Notes: generated by a model not told the origin, from the letters alone. Counted from the stretch's first letter, positions 19,294 to 28,731 are shown. The stretch is DNA of 64,000 nucleotides from Nematocida homosporus (GCF_024244095.1 NW_026250683.1:1-64000), one strand, 5' to 3'. Numbers and translations: made by a program.

Positions 19294-19779
19294 ATGCTTC
19301 CTAGCAAACACAAGACAAGTAGAAGATGGCTGTTCCTTCTCCTAGATGAGCCTTCCCTTTCTAATATTTATCACTCTTTCGAGCGTTCACCCAAAGTTCG
19401 TTTTAGCATTTGGATCTACCAAACTCAAAACCAAGCCACAACAGGGCACGGATATATTGAAATGACAACGCCCGTCAAAATGAGCGGCATAAGAAAGATC
19501 CTTGGCGGGTCTGCCTTATTGGAGATAGCCAAAAGAAAGAGAGACGACATAATTCGCGGCCTTTCAATCACCACAAACCCACAACTAGGTCCATTCACTT
19601 ATGGCGAACAAGAACTCAAAAAGGGCGGTCGACCCAAGAAAGCAATAATCACACCCCAACCCACGCCCGAGGAAGAATCACCACTCTTCGCCCATGTTCT
19701 TACATCCTTCAACAACCACCCAGACCCTCATCTTGCCCAAACCCAAACCTCCCACCAGCCGCATCAACTAATCAATTAG
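19294..19779 (+). CDS. CRESS-DNA virus Rep endonuclease-like protein, probably domesticated or decayed
   Basis: A 161-aa protein resembling the N-terminal HUH endonuclease domain of circular single-stranded DNA virus Rep proteins. RRWLFLLLDEP (10-20) sits at motif I. KVRFSIWIYQTQ then leads to TGHGYIEM (50-57) at motif II, followed by VKMSGIRKILG (61-71), and GPFTYGE (99-105) lies at the usual end of the domain. At motif II the first metal-binding histidine position is Thr and only H52 remains. By ungapped alignment the catalytic Tyr position is Gly89. The helicase half is absent. Residues 108-116 (KKGGRPKKA) resemble an AT-hook, followed by a Pro/Gln-rich tail. An endogenised fragment, now at most DNA-binding, fits best. 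Moderate confidence: the match is by motif reading only. Confidence 0.5.
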   Translation: MLPSKHKTSRRWLFLLLDEPSLSNIYHSFERSPKVRFSIWIYQTQNQATTGHGYIEMTTPVKMSGIRKILGGSALLEIAKRKRDDIIRGLSITTNPQLGPFTYGEQELKKGGRPKKAIITPQPTPEEESPLFAHVLTSFNNHPDPHLAQTQTSHQPHQLIN

Positions 19780-20050
19780 TCAAGTCAAGTTAAGTTGTGA
19801 TCTGATATGGCATTATGTGAAGGCACTAAACCAACTCAACTCAACTCAATCCAACTCAACTCAATACCACCTAATACCAAACCAACTCAACTCAAAACCA
19901 ACCCAATCCAATATCAACTCAACTCAACTCAACTCAAAACTAACACAATCCAAATCAACTAAAAACTAACTCAAAATTCAAAATTCAAAATCAGAAAGTC
20001 AAATTCAAATTCAAATTCAAACTTCAAAACCCAATTTACTTTCTACTATC
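19780..20050. other. Convergent spacer, A/C-rich repeats
   Basis: Long runs of CAACTCAACTCAACTCAAT-type units, then AAATTCAAATTCAAA repeats (19970-20025). No gene seen. Confidence 0.5.
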
Positions 20051-20209
20051 TTACTCTAACTCATTCAGGATCTCTTTAACAATCAAAACCAACCCATCAC
20101 AAGAAACATGGCCACTATCAATTAAGTCAGAACACAAAGATAAGACCTCAGGCGATAGCCCTGCACCGATGACGTCATTAGCCCGTAAGAGAACACGCTC
20201 AGTACTCAT
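20051..20209 (-). CDS. MZT1: MOZART1 (mitotic-spindle organising protein 1), 52 aa
   Basis: A very short gene: ATG at 20209, TAA at 20051. The protein contains LLRANDVIGAGLSPEVLSLC followed by DLIDSGHVSCDGLVLIVKEI, matching the MOZART1 pattern of one helix, then GL-x-PE-x-L, a second helix with a central Gly, and a third helix with KEL/I. MOZART1 binds the N-terminal helices of gamma-tubulin complex proteins and helps to activate microtubule nucleation at spindle poles. The family is normally 65-90 aa, so this is near the minimum. Its start is 24 bp from the start of the divergent SPC1 gene. Confidence 0.7.
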   Translation of the reverse strand: MSTERVLLRANDVIGAGLSPEVLSLCSDLIDSGHVSCDGLVLIVKEILNELE

Positions 20210-20233
20210 AAATATTTAATTTTTCGGCTTGTT

Positions 20234-20503
20234 ATGTCCTATTCCGATCGTATCAAGCAAGTTCTAGAAAGTCTTAATCCTGAGGTGGATTATGTTGGCC
20301 AAGAACTAGCCAATAAGTTGATGCATTGTATTTTCATTATTGGGTTTCCTTTGGCCTTTCTTATCTCTCTTATAACCAAAAACATTATCTATTTAGTCTA
20401 TGCTTTGTGTTTGGTTTTAGGGGCAAGCTTGCTCTTAGTTGTCCCTGCTTGGCGGATGTATCGGAAGAACCCAGTTGTCTTTGGGGAGAAGAAAGAGAAG
20501 TAG
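20234..20503 (+). CDS. SPC1: Signal peptidase complex subunit 1
   Basis: An 89-aa protein with DYVGQELANKLM (about 19-30) followed by two closely spaced membrane helices (about 31-49 and 52-70) and VPAWRMYRKNPVVF at the end. These are the DY-x-GQ-x-LA and P-x-W-x2-YR-x-NP hallmarks of SPC1/SPCS1. It is a non-catalytic ER membrane subunit that shapes substrate choice of the signal peptidase complex. Length agrees with the family (~95-105 aa). Confidence 0.85.
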   Translation: MSYSDRIKQVLESLNPEVDYVGQELANKLMHCIFIIGFPLAFLISLITKNIIYLVYALCLVLGASLLLVVPAWRMYRKNPVVFGEKKEK

Positions 20504-20679
20504 CTAGAGTAGTCCAGACGTATTTTAGACCAGGTAGGAGTGTTATTTAGTTGGTGTATGGAATGAATGAATAAATAGGTTGGGTTTGACTTATTAGACC
20601 GGAAGAAGCCGGGAAAAGATAGGACTAGCTAGGAATTACCCGATTAGGAAGATATTTAGGGCTATGAGTCTTTTTTTTA

Positions 20680-22686
20680 ATGCAGGATGAGTTCTACATT
20701 GTAGAAAGTCTAGGGATATCTGCCGAAAGGACTTTTCCAATAACTGGGATGCGGATTGTAGAGATCAGCAACCAAATGGTTCATTCAGAAGTTCTGGTAG
20801 ACAGTCAGGGACTAATTCCCATATTCACAATTATTGATAAGAGATCTTCTGAAGTTAAAAAGGGAATAATTGTAATTGAAAGACGCCGCAACTATCCCAT
20901 TAAGGAATACATCTTAGAAAAAGAGAGTAATCCCCAAGGACTAGCCATTAAAATCAACAATGCCATTTACGTACTGAAGTTTCGAGTGACGGCTAAACAA
21001 CTAATGCGAGTGGAGTATCGAGAGGGTCGTTTGCTTATGCATGAAGATATTCGTACTAGAGGTGGATCTAAGGAAGTAGGCAGTGGTACTGAGATTTACC
21101 CCCAAACTGAACGTGAAGATATTCTCCAAGAGTGGAGTAGTGCTCCTAAAGGACCAGAAACCAGTATTACAACTACTATTATTAACACTAAAGACTCGGT
21201 ACTCTACATGCTAGTGGCTGGTGGATGGCAGCGTAGTAGTGGAGTTGAGAAGTACAGTTCAATTGTTCTTTTGACCGAAACTCTAACTAGATCCTTAGTC
21301 CTACAGACTCTTAGTAAGTACAACCACTACTTGAGCACGGGTTTGAAAGAGATAGTTACAGCTGAATTAAGTAAGCGAAGAAAGAAGGAGGAGAGTTACT
21401 TACTGAAAGATGCTCAGATAGGCGAGCCTTTACTGGATAATCGGCCCTTTTTCTTTGATATGATCTACCATATTCTATTAGAACATCGTATTGTTATAGT
21501 TTCACAAGAGGAAGACTTACTAGTGAATTATGTACAAGGTTTATTAGCTTCTATTCAGCCGTATGAGTGGCGAGGGATTATGTGTGTGCCTTTACTTAAT
21601 TGTCCGACATATACTAAACTAGTTGAAGCGACTATTCCTTATCTAATTGGTATTAAAGGAGGCCGGTCTCAGATTAAGGAAATGATGCAGCGGATTCCCG
21701 AGAAGACTATTATTGCCTACTTGGACGAGAGTCTTATTGTAGTGCATAAACGGACGAAGGAGGCCGGTAATTTATTTGGGCCGCTGGGTAAGTCAAGGGA
21801 AGATCGCCGTGAGATTCCTTTCTATCCCAGTTTAGGGAAGAACTTAAGCTTTACTTGGCCGGAGTTGAAGATGGAAATGAACATCTTTATGGAGATAATT
21901 AGTACGCAGGCATGTACGGCCCGGGAGAAGGTAATTAGAGGGTTTGTTCTGCAGAAGAAGACAGAGGAGTTGAAGAGCTTTTTGAATAACTTACTTGATT
22001 GTAATGACTTGATGTTGAGTCATTTGAAGAAACACGCTCGTTTTTATCAAGAGTTTTTAGATACGAGTCTGTACCAGAAAGGGATTGCTAATGAGTATAT
22101 TAGGGAGGTTAAGGAAGAAGGGCTGGAAGCTGAAGAAATGGTGACTATTCTTTGGCTGTGCATTTATACGACGGAAAGGATGTTGCACCAGGAGACAAGA
22201 GTGGAGGAGGTTCAGTTTGTATTGGAAGCTTATCTGAAGAGGTTTGTGGAGCGATCTTTTGTAGCAACGGAAGCTTTAGTAATCAATCTTCTTTCGATCT
22301 TATCTTCAATTAATTCGTATGGGATGGTGATGTATATTTGTGAGAAACTTAAAGACTTAGGGATTTGTTTGACTCAGGAGATGTGTGCGGCTTTAGTTCC
22401 AGTTTTATCGACTAAGGTCTTATCTGAGCTGAAATGCGGACTGCCTAGTGTTTCGCCATGGAGACTGGCTAGTGAGGCCGCGGCTAAGTTGGAGGCTGGT
22501 CCTAAAGAGTCAACACCAGATAGTGTGCTAGTTGAGATTTGGAATAAGATGGGATTTGTAGGAAGCAAGTTAGTGCCTACTCTGCTTACTTATGTCTGCA
22601 CGACCCGCGTTGATTTGCTGGCCAAAGATCCTGAGACTTTGCAGCTGCTTTCGGCTGAGTTTGATAGGTACGAGTTGGTGGTTTAA
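20680..22686 (+). CDS. DENN-domain protein (likely Rab guanine-nucleotide exchange factor)
   Basis: A 668-aa protein. Residues ~260-350 read as a cDENN core: MIYHILLEHRIVIVSQEEDLL, then GLLASIQPYEWRGIMCVPLL, then ATIPYLIGIKGG and a KTIIAYLDES strand equivalent to the D-x-D-x(N) strand. The N-terminal ~150 residues are beta-rich and could be the uDENN/longin half. The C-terminal half is helical and would hold dDENN, but is not clearly recognisable. DENN proteins activate Rab GTPases in membrane traffic or, in the folliculin type, control nutrient signalling. A T8 tract precedes the ATG. Assignment within the DENN class is open. Confidence 0.65.
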   Translation: MQDEFYIVESLGISAERTFPITGMRIVEISNQMVHSEVLVDSQGLIPIFTIIDKRSSEVKKGIIVIERRRNYPIKEYILEKESNPQGLAIKINNAIYVLKFRVTAKQLMRVEYREGRLLMHEDIRTRGGSKEVGSGTEIYPQTEREDILQEWSSAPKGPETSITTTIINTKDSVLYMLVAGGWQRSSGVEKYSSIVLLTETLTRSLVLQTLSKYNHYLSTGLKEIVTAELSKRRKKEESYLLKDAQIGEPLLDNRPFFFDMIYHILLEHRIVIVSQEEDLLVNYVQGLLASIQPYEWRGIMCVPLLNCPTYTKLVEATIPYLIGIKGGRSQIKEMMQRIPEKTIIAYLDESLIVVHKRTKEAGNLFGPLGKSREDRREIPFYPSLGKNLSFTWPELKMEMNIFMEIISTQACTAREKVIRGFVLQKKTEELKSFLNNLLDCNDLMLSHLKKHARFYQEFLDTSLYQKGIANEYIREVKEEGLEAEEMVTILWLCIYTTERMLHQETRVEEVQFVLEAYLKRFVERSFVATEALVINLLSILSSINSYGMVMYICEKLKDLGICLTQEMCAALVPVLSTKVLSELKCGLPSVSPWRLASEAAAKLEAGPKESTPDSVLVEIWNKMGFVGSKLVPTLLTYVCTTRVDLLAKDPETLQLLSAEFDRYELVV

Positions 22687-22868
22687 TAGTGAGTTAGTAT
22701 TTGGGTTAGTAGTGGTTTAGTATTAGTAGTGGTTTAGTATTGGTATTAGTTTGATAGTAGTTTAGTATTGAGTTAGCATTGGGTTAGTATTAGTAGTGAG
22801 CTGCTGTTATTGAAGTGGACATTACAACAATCACAATGATAGATACGGGAGTGACTAGCAATAAATTG

Positions 22869-22874
22869 TTTATT
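22869..22874 (-). terminator. AATAAA poly(A) signal overlapping the SMC2 stop
   Basis: On the minus strand the stop reads GTGTAATAAAC, so the hexamer AATAAA starts inside the TAA stop codon. Confidence 0.5.
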
Positions 22875-25800
22875 ACACTTGGTGGACACCGGAACTTCCT
22901 TCTCTGATATAGGTTTGGAAGAGGGCATTGGCGTTGTGGTACATGCCATCTTTCAAAGAGACAACCAGAAACTGCGAGCCCTGGAACTCGCTTTGGATCA
23001 TGCGGCCCATAGCTTCCGTATGGCTTGCATCTAGAGCTGCATCAATTTCATCAAGAATGTACAGAGGGGAAGGTTTGGACTTAAGAAGAGAGAAGATTAG
23101 ACTGAGGGCACAGATGGATTTTTGGCCTCCACTGAGTTCAGTCAGACCTTTCTTCCAGGTTCCCATCTTAACAAACAACTCTACTCCATTCATAGGCGAT
23201 CCATCAACGGCTTCTAAGCGGGCATCGCCCGATTCAATGAAGTACTTAACATACTTGCCGAGGCGTTGGTTGACCGAATGGAATATCTCTTCAATTCTTT
23301 CTTTTTCGAGTAGATTGAGTCGGTCAATTGATTTTTTGATAGTTTCTTTGTTCTTTTGAAGTTTAACAATCTTATCTTTGAGAGTCTTTTCCATTTCTTC
23401 GTTCTTTTCTAGCATTTCGATGTTCTTTGGGTTGATCTCTTTGCGCGGGACTTTGAGACAATGCGAATACTCAACTTCTAGCTCGGTGGTAGCTGTAGTT
23501 AGGGCAGATAATTCCAGAGCGAGCAATGGCTTATGTGGACGAGGTGGGGTAGTGGGTGCTTGTTGCTGTAATTTGCTGAGCTGAACTTCCAATCGAGTCT
23601 TCTCTTTGCGCAAGGACGTTAGAGTTTGGGAAATACGTTTCTCTTCTCGGATTTGAATAGACCGTCGGGCTCGGTTTACTTCGTTCTTTTTGATACCATC
23701 TATCTTTTGAGCTTCAAGTGCATCTATTTCTGCTTGGAGAATAGCTGATTCTTCTTGGTGTTTAGCCAATTCCTGGGTTAGTGACTGAATAGCAGCTTGT
23801 TTAGTGGTTAAGCTAGCTTGCAGAGTAGTGGCCTGTCGGGCCAGCTGGGTGAGCGTACGGAGCTGAGTGGTGGTTTGCTCCAACACAACTTCATTTGGGT
23901 CTTCTTCTGAAGCTAAAGCCTGGAGACGAGCGGCATTCTTTTGAATTTTCTTATCGCGATTCTTCTTTTCCTCTAAACAACCAAGATACTCTTTGGCCCG
24001 CATGAGTAGATCCAATGAACATACTTCTAAGGCCGCATTAGCCTTTTGCAATTGGCTTTCCAGACTTCTGATACTCTCTTGCTTGGATTGAGAGAAAGCA
24101 AACTTAGACTTGTCCAGACTGCCTCCAGTAATAGTCCCACGTCGGTCAAACAATTCGCCATCTAAAGTAACACAAGTAAGACTTTCACGATCCCTTATTT
24201 GAATAGCCGTTTTGCGATCGGGAACCAAAATATACCCACCAAAAAGGTACTGTACTGCTTTCTTAATAGCCGGCGAGTACTCAATTGCTTCAACTAAAGG
24301 GATAGCTCCATACTTCCGGGCCGCATCTTCTTTCTGGGTGGAAAGGGTCTTAGGCACAATCCGCGACAAAGGAATGACATCCGCCCGACGGCCCTGCTTA
24401 GAAACCAAATCAATAACTTGCTTACCCAAATGTTCATTGTCCACAACCAGGAAGTCTTTTCGACCGCCTAGCACAACACCAATTGGGACAACGTGTTCGG
24501 CCCGAGGCACTGAAATAAGTTCAGCAATCTTGCCATGTAGACCTTCCATGATAGGATAGCCCAGGGAAGCATAAAGACTTTGTAAGGTTCTTTTGATCTG
24601 ACTAACTTGGCTGGCATCAATATCCTTATGGGCTCGGACGTACTCCTCAGCTTTAATAGGAGTTAGTTGGTGCCGCAGCTCAAAGGTTTCGATCTTAGCT
24701 ATGCTGGCTTGATTGTCGCGGTAGAGACCGTCCATTTCCAAGGCAATACTCTCCTTTTCACGCTCTCTTTCAATAGTAGGCAGTCGACGCGTGCCTAACT
24801 CTTTCCGAAGCATTCTTTCCTTCTCAGTGAGACCTTCTAGATTGTTTTCAATACTACTAAGTAACTCTTCAGTTGAGGCCTGGGCCGGTGGTGGCACCAG
24901 GAGAGGTAATTGTAAGTACTGGTGGAAAAGGTCTTCTTGAGTGGCTAAGGTACTAGCTACTTCTTTATCTAACTTAGTCTTCTCTTCACGCAAGACTTCG
25001 ATCATGTGCCGACTGAGTTCGCGTTGTTTAGCATCAATTCGTTCCTGGAGATTAACAATATCCGTATCTTCAATTGTATCTTGGGCGGCAGCTAGTCCCA
25101 GAACTAATTCATTAATCTGCTCCTCCAAACTAAACAGACTCTTCTCCAGGGCATCGGCTTCTGCTACTCTTTGTTGGTACTTCAAGAACTCAATAGTGCG
25201 CCGGTGCTCTTCAAGGGACTGTTTGAGTGCACCCATTTTCTTCTGGGCTTCGCGGGACTCGTAGTACTCGGCACGCTCTTTGCGCAATCTTTCTAGAAAG
25301 GGGAAGATAGTCTTAGATAGTGTTTCTTGCGTTTCCAAGAGCTTCTTCTCCTTTCTTTCCAGAACGGCATAGGCCTTACTCTTCTCGGCCCGGTAGACAC
25401 TTGTGCCCGCACACTCTTCTAAGAGACTGAGGAACTGGGAACTTTTCATGCCCAGAATACGACCGACGCGGCCTTGCATAACAATAAAGTAGGGTGGCTC
25501 AGGCCGTTCGTACTTTCTGGTGCCATCGTCTTTATGGGCAGTTTTAGCTGAAGATAGACCAACACATTGCAACAACCGCATGACACTCTTGGTCGTAGCG
25601 TTATGATCATTGAGGAGGTACTTGGTCTTGCCATCTTCACTAATTACGCGGGTAAGTGCAATTGTATCCAGCATTTCGTAACCTACGGGAGTTTGAGTTT
25701 TATCTTGGTTGTTAAAAACCAAAGTAACTCGGGCCTCGCCCCGACTCGATTTAGCACTCTTAAAGATAAGTTCTTTCATGCTTGTGCTACGTAATAAACG

Positions 25801-25962
25801 GGGACAATCAATTCCCAAGACAAAACAGACGGCATCTAAGATATTACTTTTCCCGGTGCCGTTCAAGCCAGTAATGGCTGTAAATCGCTTATCCATGGGG
25901 CCTACTTTAGTTCTTTCGCCATAACTTTTGAAGCCTTCAATCTCAACCCATTGTAAGTACAT
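22873..25962 (-). CDS. SMC2: Condensin subunit SMC2
   Basis: A 1030-aa protein, shorter than the usual ~1170, from ATG 25962; the frame opens earlier at a TTG that I reject. N-terminal head: EIEGFKSYGERTKV, Walker A GLNGTGKSNI, then GRVGRILGMKSSQFLSLLEE, the SMC2-type Q-loop region (FIVMQGR). Coiled coils flank a hinge near 470-620 with GGRKDFLVVDN and GELFDRRGTITGGS. C-terminal head: LTELSGGQKSICALSLIF signature, then YILDEIDAALDASH (Walker B/D-loop) and FLVVSLKDGMYHNANALF, typical of SMC2. Role: ATP-driven chromosome compaction with SMC4. Stop TAA is joined to AATAAA (22869-22874). The coiled coil is shortened. Confidence 0.92.
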   Translation of the reverse strand: MYLQWVEIEGFKSYGERTKVGPMDKRFTAITGLNGTGKSNILDAVCFVLGIDCPRLLRSTSMKELIFKSAKSSRGEARVTLVFNNQDKTQTPVGYEMLDTIALTRVISEDGKTKYLLNDHNATTKSVMRLLQCVGLSSAKTAHKDDGTRKYERPEPPYFIVMQGRVGRILGMKSSQFLSLLEECAGTSVYRAEKSKAYAVLERKEKKLLETQETLSKTIFPFLERLRKERAEYYESREAQKKMGALKQSLEEHRRTIEFLKYQQRVAEADALEKSLFSLEEQINELVLGLAAAQDTIEDTDIVNLQERIDAKQRELSRHMIEVLREEKTKLDKEVASTLATQEDLFHQYLQLPLLVPPPAQASTEELLSSIENNLEGLTEKERMLRKELGTRRLPTIEREREKESIALEMDGLYRDNQASIAKIETFELRHQLTPIKAEEYVRAHKDIDASQVSQIKRTLQSLYASLGYPIMEGLHGKIAELISVPRAEHVVPIGVVLGGRKDFLVVDNEHLGKQVIDLVSKQGRRADVIPLSRIVPKTLSTQKEDAARKYGAIPLVEAIEYSPAIKKAVQYLFGGYILVPDRKTAIQIRDRESLTCVTLDGELFDRRGTITGGSLDKSKFAFSQSKQESIRSLESQLQKANAALEVCSLDLLMRAKEYLGCLEEKKNRDKKIQKNAARLQALASEEDPNEVVLEQTTTQLRTLTQLARQATTLQASLTTKQAAIQSLTQELAKHQEESAILQAEIDALEAQKIDGIKKNEVNRARRSIQIREEKRISQTLTSLRKEKTRLEVQLSKLQQQAPTTPPRPHKPLLALELSALTTATTELEVEYSHCLKVPRKEINPKNIEMLEKNEEMEKTLKDKIVKLQKNKETIKKSIDRLNLLEKERIEEIFHSVNQRLGKYVKYFIESGDARLEAVDGSPMNGVELFVKMGTWKKGLTELSGGQKSICALSLIFSLLKSKPSPLYILDEIDAALDASHTEAMGRMIQSEFQGSQFLVVSLKDGMYHNANALFQTYIREGSSGVHQV

Positions 25963-25989
25963 TAAACTTGTAAAAACCCCCAAAAATAA

Positions 25990-26316
25990 ATGGATGCATT
26001 ACACTATTGGTATACTCTTTTGCCTTTATTCAGTCGGATCAAGCAAGATAAGGTCCTCTTTAACAAAGTAGAGAATCTCTTGTGCGCGACAGGTGCTCGT
26101 TTGGATCCTTTGGATGCGTCTGTGTGGTGTTATCGCTGCAAAACAATCAATGTGCCGGTGCTGACGTGTCGGGTTAGATTATCGGGTCGAGAGCTCTGGG
26201 TGGAGTGCAAACAGTGTTTAAGCAGCCATTGTGTTGACATAACAGATAAAAGGAAAAGAAAACAGATATGGGTAAACAAAAACACAACTTTAGATGAGTT
26301 TTTAGATGGAATATAA
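25990..26316 (+). CDS. RNase P/MRP zinc-binding subunit Rpr2/Rpp21/Snm1-like
   Basis: A 108-aa protein with a helical N-terminus and a zinc ribbon: CYRC at about 47-50 followed by a P-V-L-T-CRVR strand and VECKQC at 71-76. The order C-x2-C, basic strand with the PxLTCRVR pattern, C-x2-C is that of the Rpr2/Rpp21 family, which binds RNase P or MRP RNA in tRNA 5' maturation or rRNA processing. The gene starts 27 bp from the divergent SMC2 start. Other small zinc-ribbon proteins remain possible. Confidence 0.55.
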   Translation: MDALHYWYTLLPLFSRIKQDKVLFNKVENLLCATGARLDPLDASVWCYRCKTINVPVLTCRVRLSGRELWVECKQCLSSHCVDITDKRKRKQIWVNKNTTLDEFLDGI

Positions 26317-26439
26317 ACAATGGCGGGTGTTTGTTTATGTTATTTAGATAAGAATGTCATTAATGAATGTCTTTTTTGTTTGTTTGGGACTTTCATTTAT
26401 CAGATAGGCAACTATAAAGGCTGGAATGTAATTGTGGGT

Positions 26440-28731
26440 ATGTTCAAACTCTTGGTTGCTTTGGCGCAGTTGGGACTTTACGCTGTTTCGACTTGCACTG
26501 CTAAGATTATGCAGACGACCTCTGTTACTTCTGATGAGATCTTGCGCGCTTCACAAACGAACAGACTCTGCATGTCATTTGTTAATGGTTCGAACGCACA
26601 AAATACGCTTCCGGCCATGGCCCAATCCTATAATAGCGGGATGCTACCTCAAGCAACGACTTTGGACTTGTCTCAAATTCACATGGACTACAACCCCGAG
26701 CACTGTCCTTTGTTTGTTGATGTAGTTGACAACCACATTGACCATGCGCGGATTGAAATCCAAGTTCTAAATTCACTTTCAACCTACAACTATCTGCAGA
26801 ACGAGATTAACAATAATCACGGCCTCGATGTCACACTCGGCGTTTGCATTCCCTTGAATCGCATTATCCAAAAAAGCCTCCTTGATAAAGACAGCTTGAT
26901 TGACTTGGTGCCATACACCGAGGTGGAAATCAAGTCTTTGGCTATTCGAGAAGACATGAACTGTTTGGAGCTCGCCTTTGGAGCGTTGGCATTGAGTCAG
27001 TGGATTCACTCAAAGGTCGCGGCAGCCCCGTGGCAACCCCATATCTTCCAAGACGGACCCATCTACGGTACTTTGTACTTCAAAAAGAGATACTACCGTC
27101 CTGACTTGGCAAATGAAATTGTTAATGCCGCTGACTTATCCACCGTCGGCCAAAGTCCTGCCTTGGCTACGTATCGCCGCATGCCTTTAGAGTCCTTTGA
27201 AGCTTCCTCCATCCCCCAATCAACGGCCCGCTTAACCATTTCTTCTATTGACCTTTCTACTAACCAGTCGATTAACTTGGTTTCCGACTCAATTGCAGAC
27301 ACCGTCCAAGAAGCAATGGCTTTTGTCTTGGCTTGTTTTGAGGTTGTCAAAAGTAAGAACTATCGTAACGCATTGGTCAACAATCTATATGACAACTTCA
27401 AGCCTATCTGCACTACCTTCAGTATTGATAGCAACTTGGGTTGCATAGCAACAAGGTCTTTGGAGTTCTCTAACCAGTACAAAAAGCTAAAAGAAGATAA
27501 GGATTTCAGCTCACTCCTTTCTGGAGTGCGAAAAATCAAGACTCAAAAACGCAAATCGAGTGGTGCTGGAAGTAAGACTCAAGGTGGTCTCGGCGGTGTT
27601 GGTGGAGTACTCGGTGGTGCCGGCCAACCTGGTGCAACTAGCATTCCTTGCACTGAAGAGGACTTCAGTAGTGATGCTGAAGAGATTACCTTCCTTAATG
27701 AGTTTGTGTTGAAACGTCCTGGTGAGATGTCCCGAGACGCTTTCGCCCATCGCAACTTGATGTCCAAGTATGGACCGGAGTTGATGTTCACTCAGAAATC
27801 ACAGCTGGTTACGGACCTATCCAGCCTCTACAACCAGAGCTCCAATGTAACAACCACTGGCTCACTTTGCTACCACCAAGAGTCCGATACCATTACCAAG
27901 AACCAAAGTGTCGACAAATTACTCTCCTACATGGACTACTTGGTCTCCACTATCCAAAGCATCAGAAAGTTCAAGCCCATTCAGATTACCAAGGGCGAAG
28001 AACAACTCAAGACTAAGTGGATTGGAGCTAAGACATTCCAGTCTTCAGTTCGTTCTATACTGAGCAACTGTCCTCCCCCTCGAGTGCTTGTGCAATCACA
28101 ATCCGCCAATCTCATTCCAGTATTGCCGGAGTTCCGAGAGATGTCAGACGATGAAGAAGTGACCAAAGGCTTAGATGGTGTTCCAAGAAATCACCAACAA
28201 TGGGCCGACTACACTATTGCCGAGTGCAACGCTGTTTTGATCCCCGCTCTTAAATACGCTTTAAGCTGCAATGACCCCATCAGCACTCTAACTCTAGGTC
28301 TCTACCACTACGTTGTTGAAGTTCTCATTGGCCAACGACATGCTCTTTACATGTGTGACCAAATGAAGACCGAGCTGATATACCATCTAGGCGTTGCCAC
28401 CGATGGCATCGAGGGTCTTAATTTAGACCGAGCAATCGAGGCTATCAGAGACGAGCTTCGCACAACAGCTAACATCTGCCAGGAGTTCCGCAAGGTCGTT
28501 TTAGGCGAGATGTTACTTGAAGAACGCGAAGACACCAGTAGTGATGAGGAAAGCAAGCCCGTGCGAAAAGTTTCAGGCCGATACGTCATTGTTCCAAGTA
28601 ACAAACTGAACGCTGAACATCTAGATCAAGGATTCTTCAGCAAACGCACCAGGAAGACCATCTCCTATGTTTCTATTGGAACGTCTCTTCTAACACTAGT
28701 TGGAGGAATCGCGTATATGACAATGATCTAA
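26440..28731 (+). CDS. Large secreted or tail-anchored unknown protein
   Basis: I choose ATG 26440: it begins with a clear signal peptide (MFKLLVALAQLGLYAVSTCTA), and CTATAAAGG lies upstream at 26411. An in-frame ATG at 26320 would give 803 aa but bury that signal, and sits 3 bp after the previous stop. The mature protein (~740 aa) has no recognised domain. It contains a Lys-rich then Gly-rich linker near residue 400 (KTQKRKSSG, GGLGGVGG), acidic patches, and a final membrane segment (about 740-762) after a basic KRTRKT. So it is either a type I membrane protein or tail-anchored. Third positions are C-rich relative to most neighbours, as in the subtilisin gene that follows, consistent with high expression. 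Function unknown. Confidence 0.65.
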   Translation: MFKLLVALAQLGLYAVSTCTAKIMQTTSVTSDEILRASQTNRLCMSFVNGSNAQNTLPAMAQSYNSGMLPQATTLDLSQIHMDYNPEHCPLFVDVVDNHIDHARIEIQVLNSLSTYNYLQNEINNNHGLDVTLGVCIPLNRIIQKSLLDKDSLIDLVPYTEVEIKSLAIREDMNCLELAFGALALSQWIHSKVAAAPWQPHIFQDGPIYGTLYFKKRYYRPDLANEIVNAADLSTVGQSPALATYRRMPLESFEASSIPQSTARLTISSIDLSTNQSINLVSDSIADTVQEAMAFVLACFEVVKSKNYRNALVNNLYDNFKPICTTFSIDSNLGCIATRSLEFSNQYKKLKEDKDFSSLLSGVRKIKTQKRKSSGAGSKTQGGLGGVGGVLGGAGQPGATSIPCTEEDFSSDAEEITFLNEFVLKRPGEMSRDAFAHRNLMSKYGPELMFTQKSQLVTDLSSLYNQSSNVTTTGSLCYHQESDTITKNQSVDKLLSYMDYLVSTIQSIRKFKPIQITKGEEQLKTKWIGAKTFQSSVRSILSNCPPPRVLVQSQSANLIPVLPEFREMSDDEEVTKGLDGVPRNHQQWADYTIAECNAVLIPALKYALSCNDPISTLTLGLYHYVVEVLIGQRHALYMCDQMKTELIYHLGVATDGIEGLNLDRAIEAIRDELRTTANICQEFRKVVLGEMLLEEREDTSSDEESKPVRKVSGRYVIVPSNKLNAEHLDQGFFSKRTRKTISYVSIGTSLLTLVGGIAYMTMI

